In this document: positions 34,066-41,908 of the stretch, piece by piece
Position numbering within the stretch: position 1 is the first letter of the stretch
Layout: the number at the start of each line of letters is the position of its first letter
Position numbers and translations under genes: made by a program
DNA from: Bacteroidaceae bacterium
GTDB lineage: Bacteria; Bacteroidota; Bacteroidia; Bacteroidales; Bacteroidaceae
Length of the DNA stretch: 64,000 nt
Assembly: GCA_016291905.1 (NCBI GenBank)
Contig: JAEEZS010000040.1
Coordinates: forward strand, 1 to 64,000
Direction: 5' to 3'
Notes under the pieces: generated by a model
Seen by the model: only the letters and a program-made list of their open reading frames with translations
Databases searched by the model: none
Told to the model about the DNA's origin: nothing

Positions 34066-35688
34066 TTACAACCCTTTTTTCTTTTCGCGGGCATGGCGGG
34101 CGAAGGTCTGGATGCACTCGCGGCGCGGGATGATGACGGAGACGCCCTTGTACTCAATCTCTTCGCGGAGGATGCGGGTGATCTCGTCCATGTTGGCGGG
34201 CAGGGGGACGACGACCTTGAGATGTTCGTCGGCAACGCCCAAGCCGCGGCAGATGGCCTCGAACTTGTTGGTGCCCGCGGAGTCCTGACCGCCCGTCATG
34301 CCCGTGGTGAGATTGTCGGAGATGACGACGGTGATGGGGCTGTTCTCGTTGACGGCATCGAGGAGACCCGTCATGCCGCTATGGGTAAACGTGGAGTCGC
34401 CGATGACGGCAATAGCGGGGAAGATGCCCGCGTCGGCAGCACCCTTGGCCATGGTGATGGAAGCACCCATATCGACGCACGAGTGGAGCGCCTGATAGGG
34501 GGGCAGGGCGCCGAGGGTATAGCAGCCGATATCGCCGAAGACGTGGCTGCCTGGATAGTTGGCCAGCACCTTGTTCAGCGCCTCGTAGACGCTGCGGTGG
34601 CCGCAACCCTGACAGAGGGCGGGCGGACGGCCCACGACAGTATCGCAGGAGGTAAATGCCTGAGCCGAAGGAAGGCCGAGAGCTTGTTTGACGTTATCGG
34701 GATTGAGTTCGCCTGCACGGGGCAGCGTGCCGTCGAGACGGCCGTGGATGACGTTTGCGGAGGGGAGAACACCTATCAGCTGTTCCTCGATGAAGGGCTG
34801 GCCGTCCTCGATGACGAGCAGCTCCTTGTACTGTGCGGCAAGGTCGGTGACGACTTGCTGCGGGAGCGGGTATTGCGAGAGCTTCAGCACGGGGAAAGGG
34901 GCACCGTCGGGGTAGTTCTCCATCAGGTAGTTGTAGCCGATGCCTGTGGCGATGACAGCCTTGCTGTCCTTAAGGTCTTTAAAGTCCTTAGGGTCGTTAA
35001 GGACTTTATTGAAGGGGCTGTTTGCGCTGCTCTCCTGAAGGAGGGGCTGGGCAGCAATAAGCTCGTTGTATTTGCGGCGAGCGCGGGCGGGCAGCAGCAC
35101 CCATCCGGCAGGATCGGCAGGGTCGGAGAGGGGATTTTCGGGGCGAGCAGTCTCGCTAATCTGAACCACGGCACGGCTATGAGCCAGACGGGTGACGATG
35201 CGCATCAGCACCGGCAGGTGCAGACGCTCAGAGAGGTCGAAGCCGTAGGCCATCATGTCGTAGCACTCCTGCTGGTTCGAGGGCTCCAGGATGGGTATAA
35301 GGGCGAACTTGCCGTAGAAGCGACTGTCCTGCTCATTCTGGCTACTGTGCATAGAAGGGTCGTCGGCAGCGAGGACGATGACGCCGCCGTTGACGCCCGT
35401 GACGGCGCTATTGACGAAGGCGTCGGCACAGACGTTCATGCCCACGTGCTTCATGCACACCAGCGCGCGCTTGCCGGCGTAGCTCATTCCGAGTGCCGCC
35501 TCCATGGCGGTCTTCTCGTTGGTACACCAGCGGTTATGGACGGAGGACGTGGGGTGGTGCTTGCACCACTCCTGGATGTATTCGGTGATTTCGGTGGATG
35601 GCGTGCCAGGATAGGCATAGACGCCGCTCAGCCCGGCATCGAGTGCACCTTGGGCAATGGCCTGGTCGCCAAGTAGGAGTTTCTTCAT
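34066..35688 (-). CDS. iorA: Indolepyruvate oxidoreductase, alpha subunit
   Basis: 540 residues. The pyrimidine-binding half begins LLGDQAIAQGALDAGLSGVY with YPGTPSTEI. The TPP-binding half has CQGCGHRSVYEALNKV, FGDIGCYTLGALPP and VIGDSTFTHSGMTGLLDA. Archaeal IorA proteins end in a two-[4Fe-4S] ferredoxin domain; this one ends at ARHAREKKKGL with no CxxCxxC motif, so electrons must go to a separate ferredoxin. Around residues 215-245 an in-frame insertion encodes LLQESSANSPFNKVLNDPKD and FKDLKDSK from short repeats. It has a -7 box at 35714-35722 and is divergent from paaK. Confidence 0.92.
   Translation of the reverse strand: MKKLLLGDQAIAQGALDAGLSGVYAYPGTPSTEITEYIQEWCKHHPTSSVHNRWCTNEKTAMEAALGMSYAGKRALVCMKHVGMNVCADAFVNSAVTGVNGGVIVLAADDPSMHSSQNEQDSRFYGKFALIPILEPSNQQECYDMMAYGFDLSERLHLPVLMRIVTRLAHSRAVVQISETARPENPLSDPADPAGWVLLPARARRKYNELIAAQPLLQESSANSPFNKVLNDPKDFKDLKDSKAVIATGIGYNYLMENYPDGAPFPVLKLSQYPLPQQVVTDLAAQYKELLVIEDGQPFIEEQLIGVLPSANVIHGRLDGTLPRAGELNPDNVKQALGLPSAQAFTSCDTVVGRPPALCQGCGHRSVYEALNKVLANYPGSHVFGDIGCYTLGALPPYQALHSCVDMGASITMAKGAADAGIFPAIAVIGDSTFTHSGMTGLLDAVNENSPITVVISDNLTTGMTGGQDSAGTNKFEAICRGLGVADEHLKVVVPLPANMDEITRILREEIEYKGVSVIIPRRECIQTFARHAREKKKGL
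34955..35050. repeat. In-frame AAGGAC-type tandem repeat plus CTCCTTCAGGAG hairpin inside iorA
   Basis: Read with the gene, CCTCCTTCAGGAGAG is followed by AAGTCCTTAACGACC, AAGGACTTTAAAGACC and TTAAGGACAGC. This encodes Lys-Asp-rich residues between the two TPP-enzyme halves. Confidence 0.7.
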
Positions 35689-35713
35689 AAGGATGGTTAT
35701 TTTGAAAAAGTTC

Positions 35714-35722
35714 GCAAAGGTA
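35714..35722 (-). promoter_or_regulatory. -7 promoter box of the iorA-iorB-aminotransferase operon
   Basis: Leftward TACCTTTGC matches TAnnTTTG, 26 bases before the ATG at 35688. Confidence 0.6.
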
Positions 35723-35755
35723 GTGCATTTTTTTGGATTTCTTCACAATAATCCG

Positions 35756-35764
35756 TAATTTTGC
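35756..35764 (+). promoter_or_regulatory. -7 promoter box of the paaK-ACT operon
   Basis: TAATTTTGC matches TAnnTTTG and lies about 38 bases before the paaK ATG. The divergent iorA promoter is only 34 bases away, so both could share a regulator. Confidence 0.5.
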
Positions 35765-35801
35765 GCGAATTTATCAGCATTCACTTAAAACCCTATAACG
35801 A

Positions 35802-37109
35802 ATGAAGGACGGAAAATACTGGGAACCAGAGTATGAGACAATGTCGCGGGAGAAACTCACGGCGTTGCAGATCGAACGGTTACGCGAGACGGTAAGGCGG
35901 GCTATGGCTTCGCCATTCTATGAACCCATTTTGCGCGAGCGTGGCATTACGCCCGAGAGCATCACGGGGCTGGATGACCTGCGCCGGCTCCCCTTCACCA
36001 CGAAGGACGACCTGCGTAGCCACTACCCCTTCGGCCTGTGCGCAGTACCGCTGGAGAAGATTGTGCGTGTACACTCTTCGTCGGGCACGACGGGCAACCC
36101 CACGGTGGTGTGCCACACACAGGCCGACCTTGACGCCTGGGCAAACCAGGTGGCGAGGTGCATGTATATGGTGGGACTCAGGGACACCGATGTCATCCAA
36201 AACACCAGCGGCTACGGCATGTTCACGGGTGGTCTGGGCATCCAGTACGGAGCCGAGCTGCTGGGAGCTATGACGGTGCCTGCGGCTGCGGGTAACAGTA
36301 AGCGCCAGATAAAGTTCATCATGGACTTCGGCTCGACGGCTCTCCACGCCATTCCCTCGTATGCCACCCGCTTGGCTGCCGTGTTCCACGAGGAGGGCAT
36401 CGACCCTGCGAAGGATACCAAGCTGACAACCCTCATCATTGGCGCCGAGCCGCACAGCGAAGAGCAACGCAGGAGAATTGAGGAACTCTTGGGCGTGAAG
36501 GCATATAACTGCTTCGGCATGAGTGAGATGAATGGCCCAGGCGTGGCCTTCGAGTGCAAGGAGCAGAACGGCCTGCACATCTGGGAGGACTACTACCTCG
36601 TGGAGATAGTCGATCCTGTGACGCTAGAGCCCGTGCCTGACGGTGAGGTAGGCGAACTGGTGCTGACAACGCTACGGCGCGAGGGTATGCCCCTGTTGCG
36701 CTACCGCACGCGCGACCTCACGCGCTTCCTCACAGGCTCGTGCCCCTGCGGACGTACGCATCGGCGCATCGACCGTTTCAAGGGCCGCTCGGACGACATG
36801 ATGATTGTGAAGGGCGTCAACATCTTCCCCGTCCAGATTGAGAAGATATTGATGGGCTTCCCCGAGCTGGGCAGCGATTACCTGATTTCCATCGAAACCG
36901 TCGGCGATAACGACGAAATGACGGTGGAGGTGGAGCTTGCCAGCATTACCGACGACTACGGCTCGCTGACGGCCCTGACGAAGGAGATTACCCGACAGCT
37001 GAAGGACGAGATTCTGCTGACGCCACGCGTGCGTCTCGTAGCGCCAGGCTCGCTGCCCAGGAGCGAGGGCAAGGCCGTGCGCGTCAAGGATATGAGAAAG
37101 AACCACTAA
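35802..37109 (+). CDS. paaK: Phenylacetate-CoA ligase
   Basis: 435 residues of the adenylate-forming family. The ATP loop is VHSSSGTTGNPTVV, followed by YNCFGMSEMNGPGVAFEC, LLRYRTRDLT and the C-terminal GRSDDMMIVKGVNIFP. It activates phenylacetate, or possibly indole- or hydroxyphenylacetate, to the CoA thioester in the cytoplasm. Divergence from ior and the following ACT-domain gene make an arylacetate to arylpyruvate to amino acid route likely, or the reverse fermentative route. Confidence 0.93.
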   Translation: MKDGKYWEPEYETMSREKLTALQIERLRETVRRAMASPFYEPILRERGITPESITGLDDLRRLPFTTKDDLRSHYPFGLCAVPLEKIVRVHSSSGTTGNPTVVCHTQADLDAWANQVARCMYMVGLRDTDVIQNTSGYGMFTGGLGIQYGAELLGAMTVPAAAGNSKRQIKFIMDFGSTALHAIPSYATRLAAVFHEEGIDPAKDTKLTTLIIGAEPHSEEQRRRIEELLGVKAYNCFGMSEMNGPGVAFECKEQNGLHIWEDYYLVEIVDPVTLEPVPDGEVGELVLTTLRREGMPLLRYRTRDLTRFLTGSCPCGRTHRRIDRFKGRSDDMMIVKGVNIFPVQIEKILMGFPELGSDYLISIETVGDNDEMTVEVELASITDDYGSLTALTKEITRQLKDEILLTPRVRLVAPGSLPRSEGKAVRVKDMRKNH

Positions 37110-37121
37110 AAATCTGAAACC

Positions 37122-37547
37122 ATGACTATCAAACAAATTTCCCTTTTCCTGGAGAACAAGTATGGACGGCTGAGCGAGCTGCTGGCTGTCCTCAGTAAGG
37201 CTGACGTGCACATCGTTAGCGCCACGATAGCTGACACGAGCGACTATGGCCTCATGCGCCTTATTACCTCCGACCAGCAGAAGGCCTATAAGGTGCTGAA
37301 GGACAACGGCGTGCTGGTGTCGCTGAACGAAGTCGTCGCCATCTCCGTTGAGCCGCAGGCTGCGGACTTCGCACGGGTGGTGGAACTGTTCACGCGTCGC
37401 GGCATCAACATCGAGTACATGTATTGCTTCAACTTCGGGCACAGGCTGGTGCTGGTGCTGCGTTGCAGCGACCTTAGCGCCGTGCGCGAGGTGGTGCGCA
37501 ACAACAGCCTCACCTTCGTCACCGAAACGGACTTGATGAAAATGTGA
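37122..37547 (+). CDS. Tandem ACT-domain amino-acid-binding protein
   Basis: 141 residues with two ACT folds: KQISLFLENKYGRLSELLAV, and ISVEPQAADFARVVELFTRR with MYCFNFGHRLVLVLR. No catalytic domain is attached. Such stand-alone ACT proteins often follow paaK in Bacteroidales. It probably senses an aromatic amino acid and modulates the ligase or the oxidoreductase; this is inference. It starts 12 bases after paaK. Confidence 0.85.
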   Translation: MTIKQISLFLENKYGRLSELLAVLSKADVHIVSATIADTSDYGLMRLITSDQQKAYKVLKDNGVLVSLNEVVAISVEPQAADFARVVELFTRRGINIEYMYCFNFGHRLVLVLRCSDLSAVREVVRNNSLTFVTETDLMKM

Positions 37548-37606
37548 CGTTGCATCAAGAGGAGGTGATGTAGAATCGTCGCCCTTCTCTGCCCTTATTT
37601 CCCTAA

Positions 37607-37638
37607 AAGGCTGTTCCCCTTGAAAGACAGCCTTTTTT
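37607..37638 (+). terminator. Intrinsic terminator after the paaK-ACT operon
   Basis: AAGGCTGT (37607-37614) pairs with ACAGCCTT (37627-37634) around a 12-base loop and is followed directly by a run of T. Confidence 0.8.
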
Positions 37639-37662
37639 GCTTTGCTTTTGCTAAGCTGTCTT

Positions 37663-38397
37663 TTATTGATTGGTGGAGGTGGCCTTGAGGCTCTGTTGTA
37701 CGACAGCCTTGTATTTGCGGGAAACGGGGAGGCGGACATCGCCGAGAAGCACATTGTCGCGGTCCATCCCCGTGCAGGCGGAGAGCCGCACGAGGTAGGA
37801 ACGATGGATGCGAAGGTACTCGGGACCAAGCAGATTGGCCCACGACGAGATGGCGGTCTTGTTACGAAAACGACGGTCGTCCGTAGCGTGAATCCACACC
37901 TCCGTGTCGCAGCTCTCAATGTAGAGAATCTCGCTCCTCATAAGCGTTGTGCTCTGACGGTCGCTGACGAAGGTTATCGTCTCGTCGGCCTCGGGCAGGC
38001 GGCGCCTCAAGAGATGGCCTAGGCCATAGTCGCCCGTTGTTAGCAGGACGAGCATAGACAGGAGGAAGACGGGGTTGAGAAGCATTGGAGGAATGCCGTG
38101 GCCCGACGTGGGCATCTGGTGGTAGATATAGCGGATAGCGGTATGGGCGAGGTGGATGGCAAGGAGGGCCATCGTGAGGGTGAAAAACAGGGTAAAGAGG
38201 AGCGATTTGACGGCTTCGCAACGGTTGGCCGTGAAGTTGATGCGGGCAGTCATCTGGCGAAGGAGCATGGCAAAGGGTAGGAGCGAGGTGCTGAGCAGCA
38301 GGGCTTCGGGAAAGCGGTAGCCCGTGCTGCAGATGATGACAGCTAACAGCAGCAGGGATGTCGCCCAGTAGAGGGCGTGGATGGCGAATTGTTTCAT
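37663..38397 (-). CDS. Membrane-anchored LytTR-family transcription regulator
   Basis: 244 residues. Four hydrophobic helices (about 8-26, 34-48, 66-90 and 107-125) are followed by a LytTR DNA-binding domain with SEILYIESCDTEVWIHA, the basic turn RRFRNKTAISSW, YLRIHRSYLVRL and PVSRKYKAVV. No receiver or kinase domain is present, so it resembles LytTR membrane regulators that respond to an unknown membrane signal. The start at 38397 is the first ATG after the -7 box at 38405-38413; the leader is then only about 9 bases. Its target may be the divergent small membrane protein gene. Confidence 0.82.
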   Translation of the reverse strand: MKQFAIHALYWATSLLLLAVIICSTGYRFPEALLLSTSLLPFAMLLRQMTARINFTANRCEAVKSLLFTLFFTLTMALLAIHLAHTAIRYIYHQMPTSGHGIPPMLLNPVFLLSMLVLLTTGDYGLGHLLRRRLPEADETITFVSDRQSTTLMRSEILYIESCDTEVWIHATDDRRFRNKTAISSWANLLGPEYLRIHRSYLVRLSACTGMDRDNVLLGDVRLPVSRKYKAVVQQSLKATSTNQ

Positions 38398-38404
38398 AAC
38401 GGTT

Positions 38405-38413
38405 GCAAAGATA
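38405..38413 (-). promoter_or_regulatory. -7 promoter box of the LytTR regulator gene
   Basis: Leftward TATCTTTGC matches TAnnTTTG, very close to the ATG at 38397. Confidence 0.5.
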
Positions 38414-38531
38414 GGCATTTCTATGCAGACAAAAGCCACTGTTGAGGTGAAAAATCCCCGTATAAGGGGATTCGACACCCGGATGAGGGGTTTTAACGGG
38501 GCAATTTTTTGGCGCGTCGTCAAGATCTCCC

Positions 38532-38539
38532 TACCTTTG
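38532..38539 (+). promoter_or_regulatory. -7 promoter box of the small membrane protein gene
   Basis: TACCTTTG is an exact match to TAnnTTTG, 44 bases before the ATG at 38584. Between this box and the divergent LytTR promoter lies a hairpin with AATCCCC and GGGGATT arms (38452-38471), a possible control site. Confidence 0.5.
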
Positions 38540-38583
38540 TGCCCAGCAGCTGCAAAAAAGAATTGTTTAACTCCAAAAACGTG

Positions 38584-38913
38584 ATGCTTATGTCAACAAA
38601 AATCTCAGAAATGTTTTTTGAAGGAAACATGATCTTCATGTCCATCCTCACTCTCTTCCTCGCGCTATTGTTCCTGGCCGCTTGGAAGGCTCCCGCCTGG
38701 GTGCGCAGTATCGGAAGCATTGCCTTAGCAGCAGGTGTCCTGTTCAGTATCCTCGGAATCAATCAGATTTTCGGCTACATGCAGCAGGCGGGCAATGTGG
38801 CGCAGAGTGTTCTCTATGGCGGATACAAGACGACGCTTATCCCCATGTGCTACGGCCTTGGCATCTACATCGTGGCTCACATCATCCACATTTGCCATAC
38901 GCCAAGGATTTAG
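38584..38913 (+). CDS. Small membrane protein resembling MotA/TolQ/ExbB subunits
   Basis: 109 residues, three hydrophobic helices (about 14-33, 40-58 and 82-102). The opening EMFFEGNMIFMSILTL recalls the first helix of MotA/TolQ/ExbB proton-channel proteins, but the protein is half their length. ATG codons at 38584 and 38590 are both possible. It is transcribed away from a LytTR regulator and ends in a strong terminator. Function not established. Confidence 0.7.
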   Translation: MLMSTKISEMFFEGNMIFMSILTLFLALLFLAAWKAPAWVRSIGSIALAAGVLFSILGINQIFGYMQQAGNVAQSVLYGGYKTTLIPMCYGLGIYIVAHIIHICHTPRI

Positions 38914-38934
38914 GAACGTCGGACAAACCATGTA

Positions 38935-38976
38935 ATAAGCCCTTGCAAACGATGCGTTGCAAGGGCTTATTTTTCT
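38935..38976 (+). terminator. Intrinsic terminator after the small membrane protein gene
   Basis: A 14-bp perfect stem, ATAAGCCCTTGCAA with TTGCAAGGGCTTAT and an 8-base loop, is followed by TTTTCTTTTC. It may also stop leftward transcripts from the CYTH gene. Confidence 0.85.
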
Positions 38977-38992
38977 TTTCAGGCAGCGGGGA

Positions 38993-39475
38993 TTACTCTT
39001 TCTCCCACGTGCTGTAAGGGTGCTGCGAGATGTAGCCGTTGTAGTAGTGCGGGTCGCCGGTGACCTCGTCGCCGAGGAAAGGGGGGCGCTCGTAGGGCTC
39101 GTCAGGGGCGGCAAGCTCGATTTCGGCAAAGACAAGGCCGTCGTTCTGCTCATGGAACTCATCGACTTCGACGGTGTGGCGCCCGCTGCGGACGAGCCAG
39201 CGCGTCTTGACGATGCGGCCCGGCTGGCAAATGGCAAAGAGCTCGAGGGCTTCGTCGTAGGGGATTTCGCGCTCCCATTCGTAACGGCTGATGCCGTCGG
39301 TGCTGGGGCCTTTGATGGTGAGATAGGCCTTCTTCTCATCGGTATAGCTGCGCAGGCGGATGCGCACGGTGCGGCCTAAACTGCGGCTAATGTAGCCTTG
39401 CAGGATTTCGCTGTGGGCATAGGCAAGCTGCTTGTAGCTGTCGTCGAGGACGAGGAATTTTCGTTCGATTTCCAT
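38993..39475 (-). CDS. CYTH domain protein (triphosphate tunnel enzyme family)
   Basis: 160 residues. The N-terminal EIERKFLV is the ExExK signature, and basic and acidic strand residues follow (RIRLRSYTDEKKAYLTIKG, YEWEREIPYDEA, VEVDEFHEQNDGLVFAEIEL). Family members hydrolyse inorganic triphosphate or act as adenylate cyclase; in bacteria of this group tripolyphosphatase activity is most likely. It starts one base after the prfB stop on the same strand, so the two share a transcript. Confidence 0.88.
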   Translation of the reverse strand: MEIERKFLVLDDSYKQLAYAHSEILQGYISRSLGRTVRIRLRSYTDEKKAYLTIKGPSTDGISRYEWEREIPYDEALELFAICQPGRIVKTRWLVRSGRHTVEVDEFHEQNDGLVFAEIELAAPDEPYERPPFLGDEVTGDPHYYNGYISQHPYSTWEKE

Positions 39476-39476
39476 G

Positions 39477-40586
39477 TTATTCCTCCTGCGAGCCCATTAG
39501 CCAGGCTTTAATGAATCCGTCAATCTTTCCGTCCATGACGCCGTTGACATCGCTGGTCTGATAGCCTGTGCGATGGTCCTTGACGCGGCGGTCGTCGAAG
39601 ACGTACGAGCGTATCTGCGAGCCCCACTCGATTTTCTTCTTGCCCGCCTCCACTTTGGCCTGTTCCTCCATGCGATGCTGGAGCTCACGGTCGTAGAGTT
39701 GTGACTTGAGCAGGCGCAGGGCGTTCTCCTTGTTCTTCGGCTGGTCGCGCGTCTCGGTATTCTCGATGAGGATTTCCTCCTCGACGCCCGTGTAAGGGTC
39801 TTTGTACTGGTAGCGCAGGCGCACGCCGCTGGAGACCTTGTTGACGTTCTGCCCGCCCGCACCTCCGCTGCGGAAGTAGTCCCACGAGAGTTTCGAGTTG
39901 TCGATTTCCACCTCGATGGAGTCGTCGACAAGCGGGGTGGCAAAGACGCTGGCAAAGGAGGTCATGCGCTTGCCCTGGGCGTTGTAGGGGCTGACGCGGA
40001 CGAGCCGGTGGACACCATTCTCGCCCTTGAGGTATCCGTAGGCGTAAGGGCCTTCGACCTGGATGGTGACGGTCTTGATGCCGGCCTCGTCGCCGTCCTG
40101 AAGGTTTTGTATGGAAGTTTTGTAGCCGTTTGCCTCGGCCCAGCGGAGGTACATGCGCATGAGCATGCTGGCCCAGTCCTGCGCCTCGGTGCCGCCTGCG
40201 CCGCTGTTGATTTTCAGTACGCAGTCCATGTTGTCGGCTTCGTCGCGCAGCATGTTCTTGAGCTCCAAGGCTTCAATGGCCTGAATGGTCTTGTCGTAGG
40301 CTTCGTCCACCTCGGCCTCCGTCACCAGCTCGTCGCGGTAGAAGTCCATTGAGAGTTCCAACTCGTCGCAGAGCGACTTGACTTCCTTGTAGTTGTCTAT
40401 CCAGCTCTGTAGCGCTTTGACCTTCTTCATCTGTGCTTCGGCTTTCTTGGCATCGTCCCAGAAGCCGGGCACCTGAGTGCGTAGCTGCTCCTCTTCCACC
40501 TGGATGAGCTTGTCGTCGATAGCCAGATAGCGATGGAGCGCTTCCACGCGTTCTCGGGCATCTTTCAGTTGGTCTTGTGTAATCAT
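39477..40586 (-). CDS. prfB: Peptide chain release factor 2
   Basis: About 369 residues; releases peptides at UGA and UAA. The GGQ hydrolysis motif is in SGGAGGQNVNKVSSGVRL. The anticodon-like region reads RVSPYNAQGKRMTSFASVF, that is SPY where E. coli RF2 has SPF. The start at 40586 follows a -7 box at 40613-40621. Where many bacteria have a UGA-dependent +1 frameshift after RxYL near codon 25, this gene reads CTG GCT ATC GAC in frame (HRYLAIDDK), so no frameshift is needed and that autoregulation is absent. Confidence 0.93.
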   Translation of the reverse strand: MITQDQLKDARERVEALHRYLAIDDKLIQVEEEQLRTQVPGFWDDAKKAEAQMKKVKALQSWIDNYKEVKSLCDELELSMDFYRDELVTEAEVDEAYDKTIQAIEALELKNMLRDEADNMDCVLKINSGAGGTEAQDWASMLMRMYLRWAEANGYKTSIQNLQDGDEAGIKTVTIQVEGPYAYGYLKGENGVHRLVRVSPYNAQGKRMTSFASVFATPLVDDSIEVEIDNSKLSWDYFRSGGAGGQNVNKVSSGVRLRYQYKDPYTGVEEEILIENTETRDQPKNKENALRLLKSQLYDRELQHRMEEQAKVEAGKKKIEWGSQIRSYVFDDRRVKDHRTGYQTSDVNGVMDGKIDGFIKAWLMGSQEE

Positions 40587-40612
40587 TTTGGGGTGTCTTG
40601 TGTATTCTGAGC

Positions 40613-40621
40613 GCAAAGGTA
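40613..40621 (-). promoter_or_regulatory. -7 promoter box of the prfB-CYTH operon
   Basis: Leftward TACCTTTGC matches TAnnTTTG, 27 bases before the ATG at 40586. Confidence 0.6.
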
Positions 40622-40850
40622 AGGCTTTTTTTGCAGATTGCAAAGGATTGGAGCTGCTTTTCCCTTTCGCGCGCGTTCCTTTTATAATATTATTAATAGG
40701 GACTGCGGCTGGGTAGAAACTTCTGTTTTCACAGCGCAATCTTCTGAACTCGCAGATTCAAACGTTGATTTTTCAACGCAAAGTGCTAAATAATCTTTCT
40801 TTCCTTTGAGTTTGAGGGGGAAATCTTTTTGTGGTTTCAGGAAAAAGCCG

Positions 40851-40858
40851 TACCTTCG
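40851..40858 (+). promoter_or_regulatory. Probable -7 promoter box of the DUF3467 gene
   Basis: TACCTTCG differs from TAnnTTTG at one position and is about 31 bases before the ATG at 40890. Confidence 0.45.
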
Positions 40859-40889
40859 CCCCACAAATAACCCTTAAACGCAAAACGAT

Positions 40890-41204
40890 ATGGATAATAA
40901 GAAACCCGAAAATCAGTTCCAGATTGAACTTAAGCCCGAAGTTGCCGAGGGCACTTATGCTAACCTCGCCGTTATTTCGCACAGCAGCAGCGAGTTTGTC
41001 CTTGACTTTGTGCGTGTGCTGCCCGGTGTCGCCAAAGGCCAGGTAAAGAGCCGCGTCATCCTTACTCCTGAGCATGCCAAGCGCCTCCTCCTTGCCCTGC
41101 AGGACAACATCGGCAAGTACGAAAGTCAGTTCGGCACCATCCGCATGCCCGAAAACCGCGGCACCTTCATTCCCCCCGCGGGCGCCTTCAAGGGCGAAGC
41201 ATAG
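40890..41204 (+). CDS. DUF3467 family protein
   Basis: 104 residues. FQIELKPEVAEGTYANLAVI, SSEFVLDFVRVLPG and SRVILTPEHAKRLLLALQDN are the DUF3467 pattern, a small cytoplasmic family found in Bacteroidetes upstream of rpoB or ribosomal genes and of unknown role. It has its own promoter-like box and a terminator before rpsL. Confidence 0.85.
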   Translation: MDNKKPENQFQIELKPEVAEGTYANLAVISHSSSEFVLDFVRVLPGVAKGQVKSRVILTPEHAKRLLLALQDNIGKYESQFGTIRMPENRGTFIPPAGAFKGEA

Positions 41205-41257
41205 CTGTTTGATGCCTTCCGCTGCTAGGCGCTCTTAAATCTCGAATTTTTTCTTTT

Positions 41258-41304
41258 GCACTCGGATTTTCCTGACGATTCAGGGATTCCGAGTGCCGTT
41301 TTTT
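41258..41304 (+). terminator. Intrinsic terminator after the DUF3467 gene
   Basis: GCACTCGGA (41258-41266) pairs with TCCGAGTGC (41288-41296) with an inner CCTGA/TCAGG extension, followed by CGTTTTTTGC. It separates DUF3467 from the rpsL transcript. Confidence 0.85.
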
Positions 41305-41367
41305 GCTTTTTTTAGCTTTTTTTATAAAAAAACGGCGCAGTTTCATTGTGGAATAAAAAAAAAGCAG

Positions 41368-41376
41368 TATCTTTGC
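41368..41376 (+). promoter_or_regulatory. -7 promoter box of the rpsL operon
   Basis: TATCTTTGC matches TAnnTTTG. A TTG at 41347-41349, about 21 bases upstream, fits the -33 element. The leader to the rpsL ATG is about 65 bases and AT-rich. Confidence 0.7.
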
Positions 41377-41442
41377 ACCCCAAAATGTAAAGACCGCACT
41401 GAAAGAAAACAATTTCAATTATATAACTTAAAATTTAAAACA

Positions 41443-41829
41443 ATGCCAACCATTCAGCAATTAGTGCGCAAGGGTCGCACGGTGCTCAAGGACAAGAGCA
41501 AAAGCCCCGCTTTGGACAGTTGTCCCCAGCGTCGTGGCGTTTGTGTCCGTGTGTACACCACTACCCCCAAGAAGCCTAACTCGGCTATGCGTAAGGTCGC
41601 ACGTGTGCGACTCACAAACCTCAAGGAAGTCAACAGCTACATCCCCGGTGAAGGTCACAACCTTCAGGAGCACAGCATCGTGCTTGTCCGTGGCGGACGT
41701 GTCAAGGACCTTCCTGGTGTCCGTTATCACATCGTTCGCGGTACCCTCGACACCGCTGGCGTCAGTGGACGTCTCCAGCGTCGCAGCAAGTACGGCGCCA
41801 AACGACCCAAAGCTGCAAAGAAAAAATAA
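41443..41829 (+). CDS. rpsL: 30S ribosomal protein S12
   Basis: 128 residues; decoding-centre protein. The streptomycin-related loops [11 protein letters not shown] and [12 protein letters not shown] carry the wild-type lysines. The start at 41443 gives the standard [12 protein letters not shown]; an in-frame extension to 41293 crosses the promoter and is not used. First gene of the str-type operon. Confidence 0.97.
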   Translation: MPTIQQLVRKGRTVLKDKSKSPALDSCPQRRGVCVRVYTTTPKKPNSAMRKVARVRLTNLKEVNSYIPGEGHNLQEHSIVLVRGGRVKDLPGVRYHIVRGTLDTAGVSGRLQRRSKYGAKRPKAAKKK

Positions 41830-41908
41830 ACAACAAACCCAAGGTTGAGTAAACCAGTCCAGCGGGACCCGTTGAAGCGACCAGCCAAACAACAAGTTAA
41901 ACAAAACA

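Noticed and set aside
34093..35676. A 527-codon open frame opposite iorA
   Set aside because: Exact antisense shadow of a conserved TPP enzyme.
38442..38500. LytTR binding site in the divergent control region
   Set aside because: CCCC/GGGG hairpins are present, but no pair of direct repeats like known LytTR sites could be seen.
40587..40739. N-terminal extension of RF2
   Set aside because: The extension crosses the -7 box and has no similarity to RF2; the ATG at 40586 gives the standard start.
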